DNA of 64,000 nt, taken from contig NZ_ACZP01000013.1 in assembly GCF_000176175.1 (NCBI RefSeq), positions 1,133,695 through 1,197,694 of the forward strand. The letters run 5' to 3'. The position numbers were made by a program, and so were the translations under genes. The notes below the pieces were generated by a model. It did not search any database. It saw nothing but the letters and a program-made list of their open reading frames with translations, and had not been told where the DNA came from. The DNA is from Vibrio furnissii CIP 102972. Its GTDB lineage: Bacteria; Pseudomonadota; Gammaproteobacteria; Enterobacterales; Vibrionaceae. How positions within the stretch are numbered: the first letter of the stretch is position 1; every line of letters begins with the position of its first letter. Below, in pieces: positions 10,484 through 20,923 of the stretch.

Positions 10484-11728
10484 CTACTTGCTGCTCAGGA
10501 CACGCGCCGGATTCAGTTTGCTGGCGCGCGCAGCGGGATACCATGTTGCAAGTAGGCTCAAGATAATCGCCGTGCCCGACACCAGCAGGACATCCCCACT
10601 GTCGACCTGCGACGGCAGAAAATCGACAAAGTAGATATCCCCCGATAAGAAATGGTGGCCAATCAGCGTTTCCAACCCTTTGACCAATGGCGTCAGGTTA
10701 AATGCCACCACAACACCAAACACGCTACCGACAATACTACCCAGTACGCCAGAGAACACACCCTGCCAAACAAAAATTCGTTTCACCAATCCATCCGTCG
10801 CGCCCATGGTGCGCAGAATAGCGATTTCCGCGGCGCGGTCTTTCACCGCCATCATCAGCGTGGAAACAATGTTAAAGCTCGCCACCCCAATCACGAGCAC
10901 CATCACCAAATACATGATGGTGCGCACCATCTGAATGTCGCGATAGAGAAAACCAAATTTCTGCTGCCAGCTGCGCAGGTACACGTACTCGTTCAATGTA
11001 TTGCCAACAGAACGTACGATCTGATTGGCACGCAGCACATCTGACACTTTGATCGACACGCCAGTCACCGCGTGATCCAAGCGCGCGTATTGCTGCGCAT
11101 CTTCCAAGGGCAACAGGGCCAAGCTGTGGTCTATCTGACCATTGAGCGCAAGCAAACCCGTGATCTGCACGCGAATGCGGCGCGGCGCCTGAACGCGCGA
11201 CGAACCATCGGCGGTAGGGATCATTAACGTGACATAGTCACCGACTTTGGCGCCCAGTTGATCGGCCACACCTTTGCCCAGAATCACTTGTTGCTCGCCA
11301 GGCACAAACCGGGACCATGCCTCATCCGTCACAAACTGCGACAAACGCGACACCGCTTGTTCCATGCTTGGATCAACCCCACGCACTTCAATCGCTTTGA
11401 GTTGTGTGCCTCGCTCAGCCAGCGCGGTAAATTTCACGTATGGCGCAGCCGCTAACACTTCAGGATCCTGGGTCGCCTGCGCCACGACGGCTTGCCAGTT
11501 TTGCACCGGGCCGCGCACCCCTTCAAACTCCCCATGCGGGATGACCGACAACACGCGATTTTGCAGCTCACGTTCAAACCCATTCATGGCCGATAAGCCA
11601 ATGATGATCACCGCCACACCGACAGCAATGCCAATGGTTGACGAGAGGGAAATAAACGACACCATTTTGTTGCGCTGTTTCGCGCGACTAAAACGACTGC
11701 CGATGAACAGCGACAGAGAAGCCAACAC
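10484..11728 (-). CDS. lolE: lipoprotein-releasing ABC transporter permease subunit LolE
   Basis: Permease of 414 residues, the exact length of E. coli LolE. It has an N-terminal helix (ISLSSTIGIAVGVAVIIIGLSAMNGFERELQNR), a large periplasmic domain and three C-terminal helices ending in the FtsX-type domain. With LolC and LolD it extracts outer-membrane lipoproteins from the inner membrane and hands them to LolA. It directly abuts lolD with no gap, as the last gene of lolCDE. Confidence 0.96.
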   Translation of the reverse strand: MLASLSLFIGSRFSRAKQRNKMVSFISLSSTIGIAVGVAVIIIGLSAMNGFERELQNRVLSVIPHGEFEGVRGPVQNWQAVVAQATQDPEVLAAAPYVKFTALAERGTQLKAIEVRGVDPSMEQAVSRLSQFVTDEAWSRFVPGEQQVILGKGVADQLGAKVGDYVTLMIPTADGSSRVQAPRRIRVQITGLLALNGQIDHSLALLPLEDAQQYARLDHAVTGVSIKVSDVLRANQIVRSVGNTLNEYVYLRSWQQKFGFLYRDIQMVRTIMYLVMVLVIGVASFNIVSTLMMAVKDRAAEIAILRTMGATDGLVKRIFVWQGVFSGVLGSIVGSVFGVVVAFNLTPLVKGLETLIGHHFLSGDIYFVDFLPSQVDSGDVLLVSGTAIILSLLATWYPAARASKLNPARVLSSK

Positions 11729-12415
11729 TTACGCTTCCCCCACATTCAGTAGCAGACCATCTTGCATGTGCAATTGACGATCCATTTTCGCCGCCAATTC
11801 ACCATCATGCGTCACCACCAAAAAGGCCGTGCCAGACTCACGATTGAGCTCTCGCATTAAATCGTAAATGGACAAGGCGGTGTTGTGGTCAAGGTTGCCC
11901 GTCGGTTCATCCGCCAGTACCAAATCCGGCTTATTCACCAACGCTCGCGCAATCGCCACACGCTGACGTTCACCACCAGACAGTTCAGCAGGTCGATGTT
12001 CCAGACGATGCGACAATCCAACTCGCGCCAGCAGTGCTGCCGCTTCTTGTTTCGCCTGAGCCACTTTTTGACCGCTAATCAGCAACGGCATCGCCACGTT
12101 TTCCAGCGCACTAAAGTCCGCCAGCAAGTGGTGGAACTGGTACACAAAACCCAAATGCTGATTACGAATTTTGGCTTGCTTGTTTGAGCTGAGTGAACTG
12201 AGTTGCTGGCCTAAGAACTCCACATGGCCTTCAGACGCATCATCTAGCGCCCCAAGAATGTGCAGCAACGTACTTTTGCCCGACCCCGACGTACCAATGA
12301 TCGATGCGAGTTCGCCTTGTTGCAATTCAAAGCTCACCCCTTTCAACACCTGCGTCTGAAGATCGCCTTCTTGATAAGTTTTACAAACGTGGTGACAACG
12401 TAAAAGGTTATTCAT
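11729..12415 (-). CDS. lolD: lipoprotein-releasing ABC transporter ATPase LolD
   Basis: ATPase of 228 residues with Walker [10 protein letters not shown] near 42, signature LSGGERQR, Walker [10 protein letters not shown] and the LolD family region [16 protein letters not shown]. It powers lipoprotein release. It overlaps the end of lolC by 8 bp and is followed immediately by lolE. Confidence 0.97.
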   Translation of the reverse strand: MNNLLRCHHVCKTYQEGDLQTQVLKGVSFELQQGELASIIGTSGSGKSTLLHILGALDDASEGHVEFLGQQLSSLSSNKQAKIRNQHLGFVYQFHHLLADFSALENVAMPLLISGQKVAQAKQEAAALLARVGLSHRLEHRPAELSGGERQRVAIARALVNKPDLVLADEPTGNLDHNTALSIYDLMRELNRESGTAFLVVTHDGELAAKMDRQLHMQDGLLLNVGEA

Positions 12416-13616
12416 AACGGAGAGCCTCAGCGGGTTTGACAGAAGATGCGCGGTAAGAAGGAAACAACGTTGCCAGTAAGCTCAGCACAATCGCTAACAG
12501 CACGACAACACAAATTTGTAGCGGATTAATCAGCACCGGCAGCTCACCGCCCATCGGAAACAGCGCCACACCAAGTGTCGCCATCAAGGTATTGAGATAC
12601 TTTGCCACAAGCACCCCCAACGCGCCGCCGACCATCGCGCCGATCACCCCACTACTGGCACCCTGAACCATGAAAATCGCCAGCACTTGGCGGTCGGTCA
12701 TGCCTTGGGTTTTCAAAATTGCGACTTCCGCCTGCTTCTCCATCACCACCATGATCAGCGCCGAAATAATATTGAACGCCGCCACACCAACGATAAGCCC
12801 CAACATCAAACCCATCATGTTCTTTTCCATACGCACGGCTTGAAACAGTTCACCGCGTTGATCGCGCCAGTCGCTCCATTGCCACCCATCAGGCAGGGCC
12901 GTTTTCGATAATTCCCCCACCACAAACGGATCGTTAAAGAACAAGCGCCAACCCGAGACCGTTTGATCGTCAAAGCGCAGCAGTTTGCCCGCATCATGAA
13001 TGTGCGTAATCATTAACTGACCATCCACATCGGAACCGGTGTTGAAAATGCCAGCGACAGTGAAATTGCGCTGACTGGGAATGCGACCCAGCGGTGTAAA
13101 TTGGCTCGCACTGGTGACCATCAAACGCACTTTGTCGCCCACCGACACATTCAGATTGCGCGCCAGCGTATGGCCGAGAAAGACGCGATATTCCCCTTCC
13201 ATTAACGATGCCAAACGCCCTGCAATCAAATAGTCGCCAATCGGGTCATGTTGGTTCGGCGCGATGCCGACCATCAATCCGGCCGAAAGTTGAGAGGCAC
13301 TTTGAATCACAGCTTCACTGCGAACAATGGGTTCGGGTTCACGTTGCGTGGAGAGTGCGCGGATGAAGGCTGGCGCGGTATCGGTCAGCGCCGTTTTGTC
13401 CTGCGCTTGGGAAATCACCGCTTGTGGCAATACGCCAAGGATGCGGCTTTTGAGCTGCGCTTCAAAGCCATTCATCACGGAGAGTACCGTGACCAACGCC
13501 ATCACACCGATGGTGATACCGGCGGTGGACATATAAGACACGAATCGACTGAACCGGTCACCGGAACGTCCGCGCAGATAGCGTAGCCCGATGAAGGTAG
13601 AAATCGGATGAAACAT
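12408..13616 (-). CDS. lolC: lipoprotein-releasing ABC transporter permease subunit LolC
   Basis: Permease of 402 residues. The open frame reaches 13628, but the ATG at 13616 gives the family start [17 protein letters not shown], matching E. coli MYQPVALFIGLRYMRGR. It has the N-terminal helix [20 protein letters not shown], a periplasmic domain that in this subunit binds LolA, and three C-terminal helices. First gene of lolCDE; the upstream gap of 175 bp to the divergent PilZ gene must hold the promoter. Confidence 0.95.
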   Translation of the reverse strand: MFHPISTFIGLRYLRGRSGDRFSRFVSYMSTAGITIGVMALVTVLSVMNGFEAQLKSRILGVLPQAVISQAQDKTALTDTAPAFIRALSTQREPEPIVRSEAVIQSASQLSAGLMVGIAPNQHDPIGDYLIAGRLASLMEGEYRVFLGHTLARNLNVSVGDKVRLMVTSASQFTPLGRIPSQRNFTVAGIFNTGSDVDGQLMITHIHDAGKLLRFDDQTVSGWRLFFNDPFVVGELSKTALPDGWQWSDWRDQRGELFQAVRMEKNMMGLMLGLIVGVAAFNIISALIMVVMEKQAEVAILKTQGMTDRQVLAIFMVQGASSGVIGAMVGGALGVLVAKYLNTLMATLGVALFPMGGELPVLINPLQICVVVLLAIVLSLLATLFPSYRASSVKPAEALRYE

Positions 13617-13736
13617 AATGAAAACCAATCAAATAGGATAGCGCTACTGTAACGAGAATCCAGCCAAGGTTGTAGTTTTTCTTTGCTAAATCTCTGTAAG
13701 AGGCGCTTTAATTCACACCAATAACAATGACATACC

Positions 13737-13764
13737 TTGATTACTTGGTCCGTATGACGATAAT
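13737..13764 (+). promoter_or_regulatory. putative sigma-70 promoter of the PilZ gene
   Basis: TTGATT, 16-base spacer, GATAAT, about 28 bp before the ATG at 13792. A GAGAAGGA ribosome site follows. Called from motif spacing alone. Confidence 0.5.
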
Positions 13765-13791
13765 CAACACAGAGGTGAGAAGGAACACACT

Positions 13792-14361
13792 ATGATTGAC
13801 CAAGAATATTTCACGGTGCATCACGCACTGAACATCAATGTTGAGCCGATGCCGGCCGACTTTCTGCTGCCTTCTCCACTGGATTTTGAAGCTGAAATTC
13901 CGGCGCCTTTCGTCGTGGCGAGCGAATTCAGCCAACTGGATCAACTCAACGATGCCGCCAGACTTGAACTCAAAAGCAGCGATTTCAAACATGTTATTCA
14001 GCTCTTGGAAACGCAAAACTCCAAGCTGAATTTGCTCCTGAGCTTTATGCTGTCGCAGCAAGACGATCCGGCCTATCGCACCTTCACGATCAGCTTCGGC
14101 GCCAGCCAGTTTACCTACCGCGCCAAATACGCGGTGCAAGCCGGACAACAAATGCGCGCCAAACTGTTCTTGGAACACCCAGCCGCAGCGATTTACTGCT
14201 ATGGCCAAGTAACGGCTTGCGAAGCTGAAGACAATCAGTTTATCGTGACGGTACGTTACGAACTACTGCGCGATGCCGATCAAGATCTATTGATTAAAGC
14301 CGCGCTCTACCAACAGCAAAAGCTGCTACGTCAACGCTCTTTAGACCGAGACAAATCATAA
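13792..14361 (+). CDS. divergent PilZ domain protein (PlzB-like)
   Basis: Protein of 189 residues placed directly before mfd, the position held by PlzB in V. cholerae (family and synteny assignment from memory). An N-terminal part of about 100 residues rich in acidic and hydrophobic residues is followed by a beta-rich region, from about residue 98 (FTISFGASQFTYRAKYAVQAG). The RxxxR and (D/N)xSxxG motifs needed for c-di-GMP binding are not present; SFGASQF occupies the second motif site. It probably does not bind the nucleotide in the usual way. The gap to mfd is 8 bp, so the two are likely co-transcribed. Confidence 0.75.
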   Translation: MIDQEYFTVHHALNINVEPMPADFLLPSPLDFEAEIPAPFVVASEFSQLDQLNDAARLELKSSDFKHVIQLLETQNSKLNLLLSFMLSQQDDPAYRTFTISFGASQFTYRAKYAVQAGQQMRAKLFLEHPAAAIYCYGQVTACEAEDNQFIVTVRYELLRDADQDLLIKAALYQQQKLLRQRSLDRDKS

Positions 14362-14369
14362 GCGTTACC

Positions 14370-17300
14370 ATGACAACACAAACTTTATTCTCTCTGCCTG
14401 CCGCCTCTGGTGCGGGAGACAAAAAACACGTTGGTAATCTTCATGGCGCCAGTTTGGCGTTAGCCATTGCCGAGTTGGCCAATCAACATCAAGGCCACAC
14501 ACTGCTTGCCGTGCCGGATCCACAAACGGCGCTTAAACTGTTGCAGGAAATTGAACAGTTCAGTCAAGCAAACGTCGCCCTGTTCCCCGATTGGGAAACA
14601 TTGCCGTACGATAATTTCTCACCGCATCAAGAGATCATTTCTGAGCGTATTTCGCGCCTGTATCAACTGCCGTCGCTGTCGCAAGGCATTACCATTGTGC
14701 CAGTGAGCACATTACTGCAACGTCAAACGCCGCGTGATTATCTGCTGCAACATACCTTGATGGTTAACCGAGGCGATCGGTTCTCATTAGATAAATTACG
14801 CGTGCAACTTGAAAATTCTGGCTATCGTCATGTCGACCAAGTTTTTGGCCCGGGTGAATATGCCAGCCGTGGGTCGATTCTGGATCTGTTCCCCATGGGC
14901 AGTGCGGATCCGTATCGCATCGACTTCTTCGATGATGAAATCGACACCATTCGCACCTTTGATCCCGAGAATCAACGTTCCATTGACGAGATCGACGCGA
15001 TCCGCCTGCTGCCTGCGCATGAATTCCCCACCACCGAACAGGCGATTGAGGAATTCCGTACCCGCTGGCGCGGCCGATTTGAAGCGCGTCGCGAGCCAGA
15101 ATCTGTCTACATGCAAGTGTCCAAAGGCACTTGGCCGGCGGGGATTGAATATTGGCAACCGCTGTTTTTTGACCACACCGAAACTCTTTTTGATTACCTG
15201 CCCGCTGGCAGTCAACTGCTGAGTGTCGGCCAGTTAGAGAACGCGATCGACAACTTCCTCAGCGATGTCGACTACCGCTACGATCAACGCAAAATTGATC
15301 CGCTGCGTCCGCTGTTGCCGCCCGATGAATTGTGGTTGAAAAAAGATGAGCTGTTTGCGCGCTTTAAAACGCTGCCGCAAATCCAACTCAGCTTAGCGCC
15401 GGTAGAAGAGAAAGCCGGACGCGTGAATCCTAGCGTACAGCCCCTGCCCGATCTTGCGGTGCAGCATCAGAACAAAGAACCTCTGGCCGCCCTGCGCCAA
15501 TTTAGCGAAAGCTTTCCCGGTAAAGTGATTTTCTCGGTTGAATCGGAAGGTCGCCGTGAAGCCCTGCTTGAACTGCTGCAACGCATCAAGCTGCGCCCGC
15601 AAAGCAAAGCTGATTTTATGCAAGCCTATCAGAGCGACGATAAGTTCTCGCTGATCTTGGGCTCTGCCGAACACGGTTTTATCTTCGGTGATCAGCAACT
15701 GGCGCTGATTTGCGAAAGCGATTTGTTGGGCGATCGCGTCATTCAGCGACGCAAGAAAGAACGCAAAGTCACCAACAGCGATGCTGTGATTCGTAATCTG
15801 GCAGAGCTGAAACCTGGTCAACCGGTGGTGCATATCGATCACGGCATCGGCCGCTACGTGGGTTTGCAAACCCTTGAAGCGGGCGGCATGACCACCGAAT
15901 ATGTCACGCTGGAATATCAAAATGACGCCAAGCTCTACGTGCCGGTTTCGTCGCTAAACCTCATCAGCCGCTACTCTGGCGGCGCCGAAGAAAGCGCGCC
16001 GCTGCATAAATTGGGCGGTGAAGCTTGGGTGAAAGCGCGCCGTAAAGCCGCCGAAAAAGTGCGAGATGTGGCCGCGGAGCTGCTGGATGTATACGCCAAA
16101 CGTGAACTCAAACCGGGTTATAAATTCCAGCTCGATCGCGACCAGTACGCCACGTTTAAATCGGGTTTCCCATTTGAAGAAACCGACGATCAAGCAATGG
16201 CGATTAACGCCGTGATGTCGGACATGTGTCAACCCAAAGCGATGGATCGTTTGGTGTGTGGTGACGTGGGCTTTGGGAAAACCGAAGTCGCAATGCGCGC
16301 TGCGTTTGTTGCCACCGATAACGGAAAACAAGTGGCGGTGTTGGTCCCGACGACCCTGCTTGCCCAGCAACATTTCGAAAACTTCCGCGACCGTTTTGCC
16401 AACCTGCCCATTCGTGTGGAAGTGCTATCGCGCTTTAAATCGGCCAAAGAACAGAAAGCCATTTTGCAAGACGTGGCCGACGGTAAAGTAGACATTGTCG
16501 TCGGTACCCACAAACTGCTTTCAAGCGACATCAAGTTTGCTGATTTGGGTTTACTAGTTGTCGATGAAGAACACCGTTTTGGTGTGCGCCAGAAAGAGAA
16601 AGTCAAAGCGATGCGTGCGGACGTCGACATTCTCACCCTCACGGCCACACCGATTCCGCGAACGCTAAACATGGCCATGAGTGGCATGCGCGATCTGTCG
16701 ATCATCGCCACACCACCCGCGCGCCGCATGGCGATCAAAACCTTTGTTCGTCAAAGCGAAGACAGCGTGATCCGCGAAGCCGTACTGCGTGAGATCATGC
16801 GGGGTGGTCAAGTGTACTTCCTGCACAACCAAGTCGAAAGCATCGACAAAGTCGCTGCAGATCTGGAGAAACTGATCCCAGAGGCTCGCATCACGGTGGC
16901 CCATGGGCAGATGCGTGAGCGCGAATTGGAACGCGTGATGAACGACTTCTACCACCAGCGTTTTAACCTGTTGGTGTGCACCACCATCATTGAAACCGGA
17001 ATCGACGTACCAACCGCCAACACCATCATCATGGATCGCGCTGACTCTTTGGGCTTAGCGCAGTTGCACCAGTTGCGTGGGCGCGTGGGTCGTTCGCACC
17101 ATCAAGCATACGCCTACTTGCTGACGCCGCATCCGAAAGCGATGACCAAAGATGCGGTGAAACGCCTTGAAGCAATCGCCTCCCTGGAAGACCTCGGCGC
17201 GGGCTTTACTCTCGCGACTCACGATTTGGAAATTCGCGGCGCAGGTGAACTGCTGGGCGATGAGCAAAGCGGTCAGATTCAGTCGATTGGTTTTACGCTC

Positions 17301-17831
17301 TATATGGAGATGCTGGAACAAGCGGTTGAGGCATTGAAGTCCGGCAAAGAGCCATCGCTAGACGACCTGCTGCGCGAGCAAACGGAAGTGGAACTGCGAA
17401 TTCCTGCGCTGCTGCCAGATGATTACATTCCAGACATCAACACGCGTTTGTCGATGTACAAGCAGATTGCCAGCGTCGCTGACAGCGACGAGCTCACCGA
17501 ACTGAAAGTTGAGCTCATTGACCGCTTTGGTAAACTGCCGGATGCGGCGCTGAACTTACTGGCCATCGCCGATCTCAAGCTCGATGCGGCGCGTTTGAAA
17601 ATTCGCAAAATTGAAGCGCATGAGAAAGGGGGTTACATTGAGTTCTATCCAAATGCTGACATTAACCCGATGTTTTTGGTTAAACTACTGCAATCGCAGC
17701 CGAAGAAATTCGCAATGGAAGGGCCGACCAAGTTCAAATTTGCCTTACCTCTGGTCGATCGCAGAGAAAGAATTCAATTTGTTGCAGACATGCTGAATGA
17801 ATTCCAGCAAAATCTACTTCCAGCAGCCTAA
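14370..17831 (+). CDS. mfd: transcription-repair coupling factor
   Basis: Mfd, 1153 residues (E. coli 1148). It displaces RNA polymerase stalled at DNA lesions and recruits UvrA. The UvrB-like N-terminal module, the RNA polymerase interaction domain with VHIDHGIGRYVGL near 487, the translocase with Walker A GDVGFGKTEVA near 632 and DEEH box VVDEEHRFG near 731, and the C-terminal autoinhibitory domain are all recognisable. The stop codon lies within a terminator hairpin. Confidence 0.98.
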   Translation: MTTQTLFSLPAASGAGDKKHVGNLHGASLALAIAELANQHQGHTLLAVPDPQTALKLLQEIEQFSQANVALFPDWETLPYDNFSPHQEIISERISRLYQLPSLSQGITIVPVSTLLQRQTPRDYLLQHTLMVNRGDRFSLDKLRVQLENSGYRHVDQVFGPGEYASRGSILDLFPMGSADPYRIDFFDDEIDTIRTFDPENQRSIDEIDAIRLLPAHEFPTTEQAIEEFRTRWRGRFEARREPESVYMQVSKGTWPAGIEYWQPLFFDHTETLFDYLPAGSQLLSVGQLENAIDNFLSDVDYRYDQRKIDPLRPLLPPDELWLKKDELFARFKTLPQIQLSLAPVEEKAGRVNPSVQPLPDLAVQHQNKEPLAALRQFSESFPGKVIFSVESEGRREALLELLQRIKLRPQSKADFMQAYQSDDKFSLILGSAEHGFIFGDQQLALICESDLLGDRVIQRRKKERKVTNSDAVIRNLAELKPGQPVVHIDHGIGRYVGLQTLEAGGMTTEYVTLEYQNDAKLYVPVSSLNLISRYSGGAEESAPLHKLGGEAWVKARRKAAEKVRDVAAELLDVYAKRELKPGYKFQLDRDQYATFKSGFPFEETDDQAMAINAVMSDMCQPKAMDRLVCGDVGFGKTEVAMRAAFVATDNGKQVAVLVPTTLLAQQHFENFRDRFANLPIRVEVLSRFKSAKEQKAILQDVADGKVDIVVGTHKLLSSDIKFADLGLLVVDEEHRFGVRQKEKVKAMRADVDILTLTATPIPRTLNMAMSGMRDLSIIATPPARRMAIKTFVRQSEDSVIREAVLREIMRGGQVYFLHNQVESIDKVAADLEKLIPEARITVAHGQMRERELERVMNDFYHQRFNLLVCTTIIETGIDVPTANTIIMDRADSLGLAQLHQLRGRVGRSHHQAYAYLLTPHPKAMTKDAVKRLEAIASLEDLGAGFTLATHDLEIRGAGELLGDEQSGQIQSIGFTLYMEMLEQAVEALKSGKEPSLDDLLREQTEVELRIPALLPDDYIPDINTRLSMYKQIASVADSDELTELKVELIDRFGKLPDAALNLLAIADLKLDAARLKIRKIEAHEKGGYIEFYPNADINPMFLVKLLQSQPKKFAMEGPTKFKFALPLVDRRERIQFVADMLNEFQQNLLPAA

Positions 17832-17848
17832 GAGCGTGACGCTCTTTT
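17830..17848 (+). terminator. terminator at the end of mfd
   Basis: AAGAGCG, 3-base loop TGA, CGCTCTTTT. It overlaps the mfd stop codon. The stem is short and the T-run is only four, so it may be leaky into csiV. Confidence 0.55.
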
Positions 17849-17941
17849 GATATACCTGGCTGACTCAGCGTGGCCTCAGGCGCCAAGCTCTGTTCAACAG
17901 GGACAAGAAGACCGTGCTGTGGCACGAATTACGGAGTCATA

Positions 17942-18718
17942 ATGAAAAAGCTGATCCCACTATTACTTTTGCTGGTGTCCATGCCAAGCTTGGCGCAGCG
18001 ACAGTTCGATATTGAAGTGATCCTCTTCAAACGCGCAGTGGATGCAGAAAAAGTGAGTGAATCATGGCCAAACAGCCTGCCAGAAATCAACGTCTCGCGC
18101 GCGGGCAGCTTCGGTGATACCAGCTACCGTCAATCAAAAGGCGTGCAAATGCTGGCTTACTCTCAATATCAGTTGAACGACGAAGTCCAAAAACTGAAAA
18201 ACCATGCCGGCTTCCAAGTGTTGTTGCACACCGCATGGCGTCAAGGTGACCAAGGCCGAGCCTCTGCACCCATCTTCCATATTCAAGCGGGCAAAGACTA
18301 TTCGCAGCAGTTTAACCCTGACGGCAGCGAAGTGGGCAAACAGGCAACCACGGATACGCCCGTTAGCGGCGTGGTGGAAGAGAGCATCGCCAAGCCCCTG
18401 TATGAACTTGACGGCACACTACAAATTTACGTTCAACACTACTTATATGCCGAAGCCATGCTCGATTTGAAAGAGCCAAGCGTGCGTGATGTGGTGATGC
18501 AAGATGCGCAACTCAACCTGAATGTCGCGCCAGACGATCAAAACGCCACCGTGCAAGCCGGCAACTTGGAGTCGGTATCGCCAACGGTGGATGTGGAATC
18601 CTTCCTCAAGAGCTACCGCATGGATCAAAAGCGTCGCATGCGCAGTGGTGAAACGCACTACTTGGATCACCCACTGATGGGCATGATCATTCAAGTTCGC
18701 CGCGTCAATCCGAACTAA
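17942..18718 (+). CDS. csiV: peptidoglycan-binding protein CsiV
   Basis: Exported protein of 258 residues. The open frame extends upstream to 17870, but the ATG at 17942 follows ACGGAG and gives a clear signal peptide, MKKLIPLLLLLVSMPSLAQ. The mature part begins QRQFDIEVILFKR and contains a family-typical HHYLYAEA-like segment (QHYLYAEAMLDL). CsiV was described in V. cholerae as a periplasmic peptidoglycan-binding factor that works with LpoA to support PBP1A and to tolerate D-amino acids. Its place after mfd matches that species. No catalytic motif is visible. Confidence 0.85.
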   Translation: MKKLIPLLLLLVSMPSLAQRQFDIEVILFKRAVDAEKVSESWPNSLPEINVSRAGSFGDTSYRQSKGVQMLAYSQYQLNDEVQKLKNHAGFQVLLHTAWRQGDQGRASAPIFHIQAGKDYSQQFNPDGSEVGKQATTDTPVSGVVEESIAKPLYELDGTLQIYVQHYLYAEAMLDLKEPSVRDVVMQDAQLNLNVAPDDQNATVQAGNLESVSPTVDVESFLKSYRMDQKRRMRSGETHYLDHPLMGMIIQVRRVNPN

Positions 18719-18726
18719 ATCAATCG

Positions 18727-18758
18727 AAAAAGAAGCGCCCCTTGTGGGCGTTTCTTTT
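18727..18758 (+). terminator. terminator of csiV
   Basis: AAAAGAAGCGCCC, loop CTTGT, GGGCGTTTCTTTT, with one G-T pair in the stem and a T-rich tail. Confidence 0.8.
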
Positions 18759-18812
18759 ATACCGACAGGTTCTCTATACTTAAGCCAGTCCATCGCCTAT
18801 CCGTCGAGACTT

Positions 18813-19352
18813 ATGAGCCCTGATTTTCAGATCATCACACAGCGCCTACAATTACGCTTGATCAGCCTCGATGAAGCCACGGAGCTGAGACGCTGTGTCT
18901 GTCACTCCCCTTCCCTTCATCAATGGATTGATTGGTGCTCCGCGCAATTTTCCCTGCAAGAGGCCGAACGCTTTATTCTCGCCACGCGTCTGAACTGGGT
19001 CAAAGCCGACGCCTACGGATTCGGGGTGTTTGATAAAAAGCAGCAGACACTGATTGGCATGGTCGCCATCAACGAGTTTTACCACACGTTTAATATGGCC
19101 AGCCTCGGCTATTGGATCGCCGATGCATATCAGCATCACGGCATGGGAAAAGAAGCGCTTGATGCGCTGATTGAGTTCTGTTTTAGTCGCCTTGAATTGA
19201 CGCGGCTGGAGATCGTGTGCGATCCGCTCAACGCAGCCAGTCAGCGCCTTGCCATCACCTGTGGCGCCGAGCAAGAGAGCATCGCTCGAAATCGTTTTCT
19301 GTTCGATGGTGAGCCCAGAGACGGCATTGTCTATTCGCTGATCCCGGAATAA
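18813..19352 (+). CDS. GNAT family N-acetyltransferase (RimJ/RimL type)
   Basis: Protein of 179 residues from the ATG at 18813; the frame continues upstream but the RimL-like opening MSPDFQIITQRLQLRLIS begins here. Acetyl-CoA binding segment YQHHGMGKEALDALIEF (Q/RxxGxG/A-type loop) lies near residues 108-125, and LTRLEIVCDPLNAAS follows. Members acetylate N-termini of ribosomal proteins or other amines; the substrate here is unknown. It stands alone between two terminators. Confidence 0.85.
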   Translation: MSPDFQIITQRLQLRLISLDEATELRRCVCHSPSLHQWIDWCSAQFSLQEAERFILATRLNWVKADAYGFGVFDKKQQTLIGMVAINEFYHTFNMASLGYWIADAYQHHGMGKEALDALIEFCFSRLELTRLEIVCDPLNAASQRLAITCGAEQESIARNRFLFDGEPRDGIVYSLIPE

Positions 19353-19353
19353 T

Positions 19354-19378
19354 AAAAAAGCCCCGAAAGGGGCTTTTT
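19354..19378. terminator. bidirectional terminator, GNAT gene / ndh
   Basis: AAAAAAGCCCC, loop GAAA, GGGGCTTTTT between convergent genes. Confidence 0.92.
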
Positions 19379-19399
19379 AGAAGCCATTCATGCGAAAGC

Positions 19400-20689
19400 T
19401 TAGTGCAATTTCAAGTTTGGACGCAACACGCGGTTAATTCGTCCAACCAACATCATCAAACCCGTTTTGAAGATGCCATGCAGCGCCACTTGGTGCATGC
19501 GATAGAGTGAAATGTACACCACGCGCGCGATACGACCTTCCACCATCATCGACCCTTTGGTCAGGTTGCCCATCAGGCTACCCACGGTTGAAAAGCGACT
19601 CAGCGACACCAACGACCCGTGATCTTTGTAGACATACGGTTTCATTTCACGTCCAATCAGCTTCGCCACGATGTTCTTAAACGCGAGGCTTGCCATCTGG
19701 TGCGCAGCCTGAGCGCGCGGCGGAACAAATGAACCATCCGCTTGTGTGCATTGTGCCAAATCACCAATCACGAAGATGTTCTCATCACGTGTGGTTTGCA
19801 GTGTCTCTTTGACCACCAACTGGTTAATGCGGTTGGTTTCCAAACCCGCAATGTCTTTCATGAAATCAGGCGCTTTGATACCTGCAGCCCAAACCATGAT
19901 TTGTGCGGGAATTTTTTCACCATCTTTGGTAGTCAGGCCATCGGCGTCCGCTTGAGTCACCATGGTCGCAGTGCGAACGTGTACGCCCAACTTGGTGAGT
20001 TCACTGTGCGCCGCGGCAGAAATGCGTGGTGGCAGAGCAGGTAGAATGCGTTCACCCGCTTCAATCAGGTTCACGTTCAGCTTGCTTGAATCCAGGTCGC
20101 CAAAGCCATACGCATGCAGCTCTTTCACGGCATTGTGCAGCTCTGCTGACAACTCAACGCCGGTCGCACCAGCACCCACAATTGCGATGTCCACGGTACC
20201 GTTGCCATTTTTGGCATGCAGTTTCAGGAACTCGTTATTCATTTCAGTGCGGAAGCGATTGGCCTGTTCAGGGCTATCTAGGAAGATACAGTGTTCGCGA
20301 ACGCCAGGGGTATTGAAATCGTTAGACGTAGAACCAATCGCCAGTACCAGAAGGTCGTATGGCAGCTCACGTTTTGGCATCAACAATTCGCCCTGCTCGT
20401 CTTTGAGTTCGCTCAACGTAATGGTTTTGTTGTCGCGATCAATCGACTCAAGGCTACCCAATTGAAACTCAAAGCTGTGGTTTTTGGCGTGGGCACGGTA
20501 ACTCAGCGCATCCACCCCTTCATCCAAAGAGCCGGTTGCCACTTCGTGCAACAGCGGTTTCCATAGGTGGGAAGATTTACGGTCTACCAGTGTAATGTCT
20601 GCGCGGTTTTTGCGGCCCAGTGTGCGGCCCAGTTTGGTCGCAAGTTCAAGACCACCAGCGCCGCCGCCTACTACAATAATGCGTGTCAC
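19400..20689 (-). CDS. ndh: type II NADH:quinone oxidoreductase
   Basis: NDH-2, 429 residues, a non-proton-pumping membrane-attached flavoprotein that passes electrons from NADH to quinone. The start is the GTG at 20689, preceded by TTGAGGA, giving [17 protein letters not shown]. The longer frame to 20716 adds an unlikely leader. FAD-binding GGGAGG is at residue 8 and the NADH-binding [14 protein letters not shown] near 168; the C-terminal membrane-binding segment [22 protein letters not shown] is intact. It lies beside ycfP as in E. coli. A perfect FNR box upstream suggests anaerobic repression. Confidence 0.95.
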   Translation of the reverse strand: MTRIIVVGGGAGGLELATKLGRTLGRKNRADITLVDRKSSHLWKPLLHEVATGSLDEGVDALSYRAHAKNHSFEFQLGSLESIDRDNKTITLSELKDEQGELLMPKRELPYDLLVLAIGSTSNDFNTPGVREHCIFLDSPEQANRFRTEMNNEFLKLHAKNGNGTVDIAIVGAGATGVELSAELHNAVKELHAYGFGDLDSSKLNVNLIEAGERILPALPPRISAAAHSELTKLGVHVRTATMVTQADADGLTTKDGEKIPAQIMVWAAGIKAPDFMKDIAGLETNRINQLVVKETLQTTRDENIFVIGDLAQCTQADGSFVPPRAQAAHQMASLAFKNIVAKLIGREMKPYVYKDHGSLVSLSRFSTVGSLMGNLTKGSMMVEGRIARVVYISLYRMHQVALHGIFKTGLMMLVGRINRVLRPNLKLH

Positions 20690-20889
20690 AACAACAATCC
20701 TCAAAACAAATATCAATAACTATGGCTCGGCACGATGACTCGCACCGAAAGAATTCTTTGTAAACTGTCGTCTGGGTATCGATGTCAGTTTTAACTTTTG
20801 TTGTTTTTATTTATCGACACGTCAATTGGGCTAAAGCGTGGTTAACGCAAAAATTCGGGCAAGTTTTCTTGCTTGCTCTTTCTGTTTTT

Positions 20890-20903
20890 TTGATATCTAT
20901 CAA
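20890..20903. promoter_or_regulatory. FNR box upstream of ndh
   Basis: TTGATATCTATCAA is a perfect match to the FNR consensus TTGATnnnnATCAA. FNR represses ndh in E. coli under anaerobiosis. Here the box lies just downstream of the predicted start of transcription (about +14 to +27), which would suit a roadblock repressor. Confidence 0.75.
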
Positions 20904-20923
20904 ATTATTTTGTGCGAAAGCAC

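Noticed and set aside
14796..17321. Several antisense open frames of 90-175 codons inside mfd
   Set aside because: They mirror the coding bias of mfd and have no independent start signals.
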